Origin: Actinomycetota bacterium | Lineage (GTDB): Bacteria; Actinomycetota; Actinomycetes; Nanopelagicales; Nanopelagicaceae | Direction of reading: 5' to 3' | Length of the DNA stretch: 62,949 nucleotides | Assembly (NCBI GenBank): GCA_015660815.1 | Contig: JACSDF010000006.1 | Coordinates: 1-62,949, forward strand | In this document: positions 57,884-62,949 of the stretch, piece after piece | Layout: each line of letters opens with the position of its first letter | Position numbering within the stretch: the stretch's first letter is position 1 | The notes under the pieces: generated by a model | Told to the model about the DNA's origin: nothing | Databases searched by the model: none | Seen by the model: only the letters and a program-made list of their open reading frames with translations | Translations under genes and position numbers: made by a program

Positions 57884-57921
57884 TTGGTATATCTTACAGC
57901 CAATCTTTACAAATTGTGAAG
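57884..57921. promoter_or_regulatory. Divergent operator-promoter region, copy B
   Basis: TATCTTACAG (57890-57899), 5 nt, CTTTACAAATTGTGAAG (57905-57921). For the regulator (minus) it supplies -35 TTCACA (57915-57920) and -10 TAAGAT (57891-57896), 18 nt apart. For the peptide gene (plus) TTGGTA (57884-57889) and TACAAA (57908-57913), also 18 nt apart, are candidates. The palindrome overlaps both promoters, as expected for autoregulation. Confidence 0.6.
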
Positions 57922-57937
57922 GCCATTAGGGAGAATT

Positions 57938-58093
57938 GTGAAGAAGATAATTGCCGTAATCCTGACCGTTGCGTTCTTGGCCGCATCGCCTGCACAGGCA
58001 GCTCGCAAAGACGTGAAAACTCCATCCACTGATGGCGGAATAGTTATGACAACTCAATCCGTTGGTGGCGGAATTTGGTGCTGCTTAGTCTAA
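57938..58093 (+). CDS. Small exported peptide, candidate signal (Phr/SHP-like) precursor
   Basis: 51 residues starting at GTG 57938, with AGGGAG 4-5 nt upstream. Residues 1-21 form a Sec signal peptide (MKK, hydrophobic core IIAVILTVAFLAA, then SPAQA and predicted cleavage after Ala21). The mature 30 residues begin ARKDVKTPSTDGG and end with the hydrophobic SVGGGIWCCLV. Divergent from the HTH-TPR regulator, 76 nt between start codons, sharing an operator. By analogy with RRNPP circuits it may be secreted, trimmed and re-imported to act on the regulator. Alternatives are a toxin-like or bacteriocin-like peptide or an envelope peptide. Too short for the ORF survey, so easily overlooked. Confidence 0.7.
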   Translation: MKKIIAVILTVAFLAASPAQAARKDVKTPSTDGGIVMTTQSVGGGIWCCLV

Positions 58094-58164
58094 ATCTGGG
58101 CATTTCACCGCGCAACTATTTTTAGGGGGAAGGCTCCACATGTTGATAAGTGGGTCGTTCATTG

Positions 58165-58204
58165 GGCAAGAAACCTTTGTAGCGCGCAGCAAAGGTTTCT
58201 TGCC
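58165..58204. terminator. Perfect 15-bp hairpin downstream of the peptide gene
   Basis: GGCAAGAAACCTTTG (58165-58179) and CAAAGGTTTCTTGCC (58190-58204) form a perfect stem with a 10-nt loop TAGCGCGCAG. No U-run on either strand. It lies between the peptide stop and the convergent DUF305 stop, so it could end both transcripts. Confidence 0.6.
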
Positions 58205-58275
58205 TGCAAATTCACCCACGCCTTGGTTATTAACTAAAGGACACATAACAAGTGCAAAGATATTAACCAACGCTT

Positions 58276-58911
58276 TTAACTAAGTCGGGCAATCATCGCC
58301 TTCATCTGCTCGATTTGCGCGGTTTGGTCCCGAACAATATCTTCCCCAAAACGTTTAATCTCAGAGTTTTTTGCATCTTCAATCATTTGGCTCATATGGA
58401 TAGCTCCATCGTGGTGATCCGTCATTCCTTTTAGCCACAAGAGATCAAAGTTTTTTCCACTCGCAGCATTTAAGGTAGAGAGTTCGGCTTCGGTGAGCAT
58501 TCCACCCATTGAACCCCCCATCGAGTGTCCCATCGAATGTCCCATGCCGCTACCGACATTAGCTTGATCAAGCCATGACTCCATTTTAATTATCTCGGCA
58601 GATTGTCCTTCTTTAATATCTGTGGCTAATGCAATTAATTCAGCGTCCTTCGATTTCGCTATAGCCACAATCGACATATCTATCGCCTGTTGATGATGCG
58701 GAATCATCATTTCAAGAAACATAATGTCAGCACCCGACAGATCCGATGAGCCATTATTATGATTTGAACCCATCATTCCAAAGCCTTGCATGCCGAAAAA
58801 ACCACGCTCATTGTCGCGCGACATCCCCATGTTCACAATAATGATAAGCAGAATGACGATAATTCCACTCAAAATTCCGGTCTTCTTATCAATATTGATC
58901 TGCATGCGCAA
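58276..58911 (-). CDS. DUF305 family protein, membrane-anchored, Met/His-rich
   Basis: 211 residues. N-terminal signal anchor (KTGILSGIIVILLIIIVNMG, about 10-30), then the ferritin-like DUF305 domain with two repeats of the H-H pattern: FLEMMIPHHQQAIDMS near residue 66-82 and WLKGMTDHHDGAIHMSQM near 160-178. Between them is a metal-binding-looking stretch MGHSMGHSMGGSMGGM. DUF305 proteins are often encoded with copper-handling genes, so metal binding in the periplasm-like space is plausible but no copper gene is adjacent. Confidence 0.9.
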   Translation of the reverse strand: MRMQINIDKKTGILSGIIVILLIIIVNMGMSRDNERGFFGMQGFGMMGSNHNNGSSDLSGADIMFLEMMIPHHQQAIDMSIVAIAKSKDAELIALATDIKEGQSAEIIKMESWLDQANVGSGMGHSMGHSMGGSMGGMLTEAELSTLNAASGKNFDLLWLKGMTDHHDGAIHMSQMIEDAKNSEIKRFGEDIVRDQTAQIEQMKAMIARLS

Positions 58912-59013
58912 CCCTTCAAACTAGTTAGTTAAAGAGTACTCCTATTGATTGATGACACTAAACAAATCAGGCTTTGTCGGTTTTAAAAGGGGGTTATGGG
59001 ATACTCTGATTTT

Positions 59014-59703
59014 ATGAAAACGGAAGAAGCGGCAAATCAAATAGCTTCAGGTGACTCACCAATCCGCGTTCTTGTAGTTGATGATCACCCAATTTTTAGA
59101 CTGGGTGTCTGCGAGCGGATTAAAGCTATTGGCGGGCGCGTGATTCTAGTCGGAGAGGCTAGTGATGGTTTTACCGCCCATTCATCGGCTGCTGCGTTGC
59201 GGCCAAACGTAATTTTGATGGATCTGAATATGCCAGGCATATCGGGAGTTGAGGCCACTCAAAATATCAAAGCGGATTTTCCTGAGATCCACATTATTAT
59301 CCTTTCCGCTGATGACAACATGGAGGATATTCAGTTAGCGCTCAATGCAGGAGCTAGTGGATATTTACTTAAATCAGTCACCGGACCTGAATTGCGAGAG
59401 GCTATCTTAAATGTCGTTCAGGGAGTACCTATTTTCTCCTTAAAAGTGGTCCAAGGTTTGTTAACCGCCCAGACTCAATCCCTTGCTACTTCCAGCCTTC
59501 TGTCTAGAGGCGAGGTAGATATTCTTGCTATGGCCTCCATCGGAGCGAGCGACAAAGATATCGCTAGAGCGCTCTCTATTAGTAAGCGCGACGTGGGGTC
59601 AAGTAACCGCACAATCTCCCAAAAATTGGGCGCTTCATCGCGCACTGAAGCAATCACTCAAGCTATTCAAGATAAAATAATTAAAAGCCCTAAAAATTAT
59701 TGA
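59014..59703 (+). CDS. NarL/LuxR-type response regulator, orphan
   Basis: 229 residues from ATG 59014; an ATG six codons earlier (58996) with AAAGGGGG just before it is the alternative, but TACTCT (59002-59007) lies between and fits a leaderless start. The receiver domain has VLVVDDHPIFRLG (acidic pocket DD), phosphorylation site in VILMDLNMPGISG, and the conserved lysine in GYLLKSVTGPEL. The C-terminal HTH (LSRGEVDILAMASIGASDKDIARALSISKRDVGSSNRTISQKLGASSRTEAITQ) is LuxR-like though its first motif is diverged. No histidine kinase is adjacent. Confidence 0.88.
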   Translation: MKTEEAANQIASGDSPIRVLVVDDHPIFRLGVCERIKAIGGRVILVGEASDGFTAHSSAAALRPNVILMDLNMPGISGVEATQNIKADFPEIHIIILSADDNMEDIQLALNAGASGYLLKSVTGPELREAILNVVQGVPIFSLKVVQGLLTAQTQSLATSSLLSRGEVDILAMASIGASDKDIARALSISKRDVGSSNRTISQKLGASSRTEAITQAIQDKIIKSPKNY

Positions 59704-60704
59704 TAAGCGTATCTTCTAAGAGATTTAGAAAATCTGCGGTGTCTCCGAGTATGCACAATAATATTTAATATGATAACGAAAGCTACGACGAAGAATTGCA
59801 CGTAAAACGAACCAAGAATCATTTTCACATAGCCAAGCGAAGGAATGGTCTGTACAACTCTATTGACTTCTAAATTTCCATCTACAGTATAAGAAGCACT
59901 GAGAGCCTGACCTGCTTTAGGGGGTACGGATATAGTCACTTCTCCGTTAACGCCGGGGGCTGAAATTTCGCTAACTTGGATCATCTCAGACTTACCCGAA
60001 AATGCATCATGCATACTTACAAAATCATTTACAACTAATGCGGATGCAGGTGCCTCTTCTGCAATAAGTAGATCTCCTCTTTGAATTCCAGCGACCTCGT
60101 AACTTGTTGTGGCTGCAGTGACTTCCATTTTTAGAAAAGTATGTAAAGCGGAAGGCAGAAGTATTGAGAAGAGAATTAAGGTGATATAAATAATGTTAAA
60201 AGCATGCATCCAATCGAAATGAAATCCAATCGCTACATACTTTTCTTCAACTTTGCGGTCGTCAAGAATAATCGCACGCTTCTTTTCGATCACTTCCTCT
60301 GGGTTTGTGCGGCTAATAACAGGATTGACAGGTTGCCCATCCTGATCTAACCGTCTAGAGATGAGATCCAACGTCTGGCTGATCCGCAAAAGAACATGTT
60401 GTTCATTCAAATGCGCGTTCTCAAGAGAGGGAACCTCTGAATAGCTCTGTTGCTTTGTGCCACGAGAATCATCACCCGTATAAATGTTAATAACAGAACC
60501 AAGTGATTGAATCGGTTCGTTTCCGGTTTTCGGTGAGGTTTGCGGTTCCTCTGATTGAATCTGGGTCGCCGCTAAATCTGTAAGTTCGTCCAACTCTGAT
60601 CGCTCAACTATAACCGCGCCAGGTGGCATATAGATGGTCATTCTTTGACCTTGAGCTTCATCTTCGGGCTTCTTTTGACTTGATGGGGGAGGTGCATCAG
60701 TCAT
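59697..60704 (-). CDS. Membrane protein with signal-peptidase-I-like outer domain, catalytic serine motif absent
   Basis: 335 residues from ATG 60704 (GAGG 9 nt upstream); a GTG at 60719 is the alternative. The first 150 residues are a polar, Pro/Gln-rich cytoplasmic region. One helix (FNIIYITLILFSILLPSALHTFL, about 172-194) is followed by an outer beta domain (about 195-295) and a second helix (YVQFFVVAFVIILNIIVHTRRHRRFSKSL). EVAGIQRGDLLIAEEAPASALVVNDFV and VNRVVQTIPSLGYVKMILGS resemble S26B signal peptidases, but the S-M-x-P serine and the usual lysine/histidine are not seen. The 3' end overlaps the response regulator by 7 nt. Family call is tentative. Confidence 0.6.
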   Translation of the reverse strand: MTDAPPPSSQKKPEDEAQGQRMTIYMPPGAVIVERSELDELTDLAATQIQSEEPQTSPKTGNEPIQSLGSVINIYTGDDSRGTKQQSYSEVPSLENAHLNEQHVLLRISQTLDLISRRLDQDGQPVNPVISRTNPEEVIEKKRAIILDDRKVEEKYVAIGFHFDWMHAFNIIYITLILFSILLPSALHTFLKMEVTAATTSYEVAGIQRGDLLIAEEAPASALVVNDFVSMHDAFSGKSEMIQVSEISAPGVNGEVTISVPPKAGQALSASYTVDGNLEVNRVVQTIPSLGYVKMILGSFYVQFFVVAFVIILNIIVHTRRHRRFSKSLRRYAYQ

Positions 60705-60755
60705 ATTACCGAACCTCACATTCGCTTAAATATGCTCCTTCTAGAACGCACACGT

Positions 60756-61433
60756 TTAACTAATTTCCTTAAGTATACCTGGAGTTGTAGCTAACTTGAG
60801 CGCGACTCCAGGCGTTGGGTCAAAGATTTCGATTTGGTATGGCAAATTTTTAAAGGCAAGATACACATGCAACGGGGTGGTCTTTGCATAAAAAACAATC
60901 GAGCCATCTGGGTTAACAGTACTTACTCCAGTATTAGATTCTGCCGCCTTTTGCATCGTTGCATAAGCGTTTGGATCGGCATATGTACCGATAATGCGAT
61001 ACTTTTCCGTCGTATCTTCTACGCCTTGACCACCAGGAAGGTAACGAATGAAATTTTGATCCTCGGCTAAGTTATTGAATGCATACTTAGCCCCTGCTGA
61101 CGCTCCAATCCAAAAAACTGAGATTCCAGTGGATTTTACAGCAGAAATTAATTCAGTTTCGGAAAGTGCAGTCTGTCCTGACGTAATTAGATTCACTGCA
61201 GCAGGCACAGTTGCAGACCCATCTGGCTGGACAAGAGACAAGCTGACCGATCTGGAACCTGAGAATGCAGCCAAGGTGATTGAAAAAGTTAACAATGAGA
61301 AAAATATCGCCACTGCTGCGTATTTTAAAAACTGTAATTTGCGCCTATTTCGAGCCCCTTGATCAACTGTAATTATTCGTTCTACAGGAATGGCTCGATC
61401 TATTCGCTCTACTCGATCTGTTGGATTCACCAT
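60756..61433 (-). CDS. Single-pass membrane protein, unknown external domain
   Basis: 225 residues, not assigned to a family. A cytoplasmic part of about 33 residues rich in Arg (RVERIDRAIPVERIITVDQGARNRRKLQ) leads to one helix (FLKYAAVAIFFSLLTFSITLAAFSG), then an external domain of about 165 residues (SETELISAVKSTGISVFWIGASAGAKYAF; KYRIIGTYADPNAYATMQKAA; SIVFYAKTTPLHVYLAFKNLPYQIEIFDPTPG). It follows the collagen-like gene by 19 nt and precedes the signal-peptidase-like gene, so the three form an operon. Confidence 0.75.
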   Translation of the reverse strand: MVNPTDRVERIDRAIPVERIITVDQGARNRRKLQFLKYAAVAIFFSLLTFSITLAAFSGSRSVSLSLVQPDGSATVPAAVNLITSGQTALSETELISAVKSTGISVFWIGASAGAKYAFNNLAEDQNFIRYLPGGQGVEDTTEKYRIIGTYADPNAYATMQKAAESNTGVSTVNPDGSIVFYAKTTPLHVYLAFKNLPYQIEIFDPTPGVALKLATTPGILKEIS

Positions 61434-61452
61434 TATGAATTAGTTCCTCCGT

Positions 61453-62949
61453 TTATCCGTTTGCGGTCTCACTGGCTTTTATGTACCAGGTAGTTCCTTC
61501 TGATCCAGTATTGCCGCCCTTGTTGCTGGCGTCACAAGCGCCCCACGTAATTTGGCCACCGATTCTTATACAGACTGGCATGCCTGTTCCGCCGCCTCCA
61601 GCAGGACCGGCAGGTCCTGTTGCCCCAGTTGGGCCGGCAGGTCCTGTTGCACCAGTTGCACCAGTATCACCCTTGACGCCCTGTGGGCCAACAGCACCAG
61701 TTGCACCAGTTGGGCCAATTGGGCCCATTGCACCAGTTTGGCCCGTTGCACCAGTTGCACCAGATGCACCAGTTGCACCAGTTGCACCAGTTGCACCAGT
61801 TAAGCCGATTGGGCCTTGAATACCTTGAATACCTTGAATACCTTGTGCTCCGGTTTCACCTTGAATACCTTGTGCTCCTGCCGCTCCTGCCGCTCCTGCC
61901 GCTCCTGCTTCACCAGGTGCTCCAGGTGCTCCAGGTGCTCCAGCGTCACCTCTAATTCCCTGTGGACCCACGGCTCCGGCTGCTCCAGTGGCACCCTGTG
62001 GGCCTTGCATTCCATCTAATCCCTGTTTCCCATCAGCTCCAGTGGCTCCGGTGGCTCCAGTGGCTCCGGTGGCTCCAGTGGCTCCGATAGCTCCAGTTAA
62101 TCCTTGTATACCTTGTATACCTTGTATACCTTGTGCACCAGTCGAACCGGTATCACCCTTGATTCCCTGTGGTCCAATAGCTCCCGCTGCACCAGTTTCG
62201 CCGATTGGGCCTTGAATGCCTTGAATGCCTTGCGCGCCAGTCGCACCGGCTGAACCAGTCGCTCCCGTTAATCCAATCGCACCTTGCACCCCTTGAATAC
62301 CTTGTAATCCTTGGGCGCCAGTAGCACCGGTTGCGCCAGTATCACCGGTTAATCCCTGAATTCCTTGCAATCCTTGGGCTCCAGTAGCACCTGCTAATCC
62401 TTGTATTCCTTGCGCTCCCGTTAATCCTTGTATTCCTTGCGCTCCAGCGGCACCAGTCGCACCAGTTAAGCCAGTCTCACCTTGTACTCCTTGCGCTCCA
62501 GCGGCACCGGTTAATCCTTGTATTCCTTGCGCTCCAACGGCACCGGTTAATCCTTGTATTCCTTGCGCACCAGTAGCACCGGTTGATCCAGTCGCGCCAG
62601 TAGCACCGGTTGATCCAGTCGCTCCAGTATCACCCTGCGCTCCAGTTGCTCCGGTTAATCCCTGAATTCCTTGGGCACCAGCTAAACCTTGTATTCCTTG
62701 GGCTCCATTAGCTCCTGTCGCACCAGTTAATCCTGTCGCACCAGTTAATCCTTGTATCCCTTGTATCCCTTGTATTCCTTGCGCACCAGTAGCACCGGTT
62801 GATCCAGTAGCACCGGTTGATCCAGTAGCACCCTGCAATCCTTGTACACCCTGCGCACCAGTAGCACCGGTTAATCCTTGCAAACCTTGTAAACCTTGTA
62901 AACCTTGTAAACCTTGTAAACCTTGTAAACCTTGTAATCCTTGTAAACC
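61453..62949 (-). CDS. Collagen-like Gly-X-Y repeat protein, N-terminus outside window
   Basis: The frame is open from the right edge to TGA-region stop at 61453 (498 visible codons). About 430 residues are uninterrupted Gly-X-Y triplets dominated by [12 protein letters not shown] and GLQ, in a few longer repeat units ([22 protein letters not shown]). The run ends in [16 protein letters not shown], followed by a C-terminal domain of about 45 residues with two cysteines ([25 protein letters not shown]). Bacterial collagen-like proteins form triple helices on the cell surface. The start, any signal sequence and total length are not visible. The upstream 9-nt repeat TTTACAAGG (GLQ) at the right edge runs off the window. 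Confidence 0.9.
   Translation of the reverse strand, partial: GLQGLQGLQGLQGLQGLQGLQGLQGLTGATGAQGVQGLQGATGSTGATGSTGATGAQGIQGIQGIQGLTGATGLTGATGANGAQGIQGLAGAQGIQGLTGATGAQGDTGATGSTGATGATGSTGATGAQGIQGLTGAVGAQGIQGLTGAAGAQGVQGETGLTGATGAAGAQGIQGLTGAQGIQGLAGATGAQGLQGIQGLTGDTGATGATGAQGLQGIQGVQGAIGLTGATGSAGATGAQGIQGIQGPIGETGAAGAIGPQGIKGDTGSTGAQGIQGIQGIQGLTGAIGATGATGATGATGATGADGKQGLDGMQGPQGATGAAGAVGPQGIRGDAGAPGAPGAPGEAGAAGAAGAAGAQGIQGETGAQGIQGIQGIQGPIGLTGATGATGATGASGATGATGQTGAMGPIGPTGATGAVGPQGVKGDTGATGATGPAGPTGATGPAGPAGGGGTGMPVCIRIGGQITWGACDASNKGGNTGSEGTTWYIKASETANG
61860..62949 (-). repeat. Tandem Gly-X-Y codon repeats
   Basis: Nine-nt units dominate. The clearest run is at 62884-62949, plus-strand TAAACCTTG repeated six times (GLQ). 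Others are plus-strand TGCTCCTGCCGC-type units at 61876-61905 and repeats of GGCTCCAGT near 62040-62090. Such units allow slippage, so repeat number may vary between cells or be mis-assembled. Confidence 0.8.

Noticed and set aside
58085-58270. Minus-strand ORF of 61 codons after the peptide gene
   Set aside because: It overlaps the hairpin, has no ribosome-binding site and no recognisable sequence; the plus-strand features explain this stretch better.
61481-62215. Several plus-strand Pro/Cys/Leu-rich ORFs in the collagen-like region
   Set aside because: They are complements or frame shifts of the Gly-X-Y repeat gene on the minus strand; repeat DNA stays open in several frames.
61860-62949. 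CRISPR-like array impression from regular repeats
   Set aside because: Units are 9 nt coding triplets without spacers or leader, fully explained by Gly-X-Y coding.

Overview
The window reads as a piece of a small, low-to-medium GC actinobacterial chromosome. Several things point that way: an actinobacterial-type atp operon, homodimeric AceE, DUF3052 and DUF4032 proteins, a bifunctional RNase H/phosphatase, GlgE next to GlgB, and the argS-lysA-hom-thrC-thrB-rho-rpmE-prfA-prmC order. Very tight gene packing (ATGA and TAATG overlaps, almost no spacer) and a streamlined xylose uptake locus fit best with freshwater planktonic Actinobacteria of the Nanopelagicales (acI) type. That placement is inference from gene content, not from a marker gene. 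No gene-free stretch exceeds 300 bases.

Layout. 1-7848 (minus): 3'-truncated-by-window urocanase (hutU), a MOSC protein and a complete peptide-type ABC importer (dppC, substrate-binding protein, dppB, dppD, dppF). 7927-11306: lipoprotein, RNase H/phosphatase, zinc-ribbon coiled-coil protein, tRNA-Val, AhpE-like peroxiredoxin, DUF3052. 11402-17783 (plus): aceE, glgE, glgB, linking pyruvate oxidation and alpha-glucan synthesis. 17770-29908: MFS exporter, thioredoxin/TPR protein, DUF4032, AI-2E-family membrane protein, hydrolase, aldehyde dehydrogenase, ABC-2 exporter, a secreted lysine-rich protein, cobalamin adenosyltransferase, murA, glpX. 29910-50749 (all minus): a long chain argS, lysA, hom, thrC, thrB, rho, rpmE, prfA, prmC, tsaC, glyA, wecA, atpI, and the complete atpBEFHAGDC, broken by terminators after rpmE and after the second AtpI-like gene. 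50937-55288: xylose locus (binding protein with a damaged signal-peptide region, ATPase, permease, and convergent xylose isomerase). 55402-62949: tRNA-Leu and an accessory region.

The accessory region holds the most unusual material. A XRE-type HTH regulator with a long TPR-like helical C-terminus (56560-57861) diverges from a 51-residue exported peptide (57938-58093) that is too short for ordinary gene calling. The intergenic space carries an operator-like element, and a second copy with identical internal spacing lies upstream of the membrane-anchored protein that follows the regulator. This is the architecture of RRNPP peptide-pheromone circuits of Firmicutes, here in an actinobacterium. 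Further right lie a DUF305 protein, an orphan response regulator, a signal-peptidase-like membrane protein without the catalytic serine motif, a single-pass membrane protein and a large collagen-like Gly-X-Y protein running off the right edge; these last three look like one surface-structure locus.

Many transcription starts appear leaderless: a TANNNT hexamer ends 6-7 nt before the start codon of at least a dozen genes that begin transcription units, while genes inside operons carry Shine-Dalgarno sequences.
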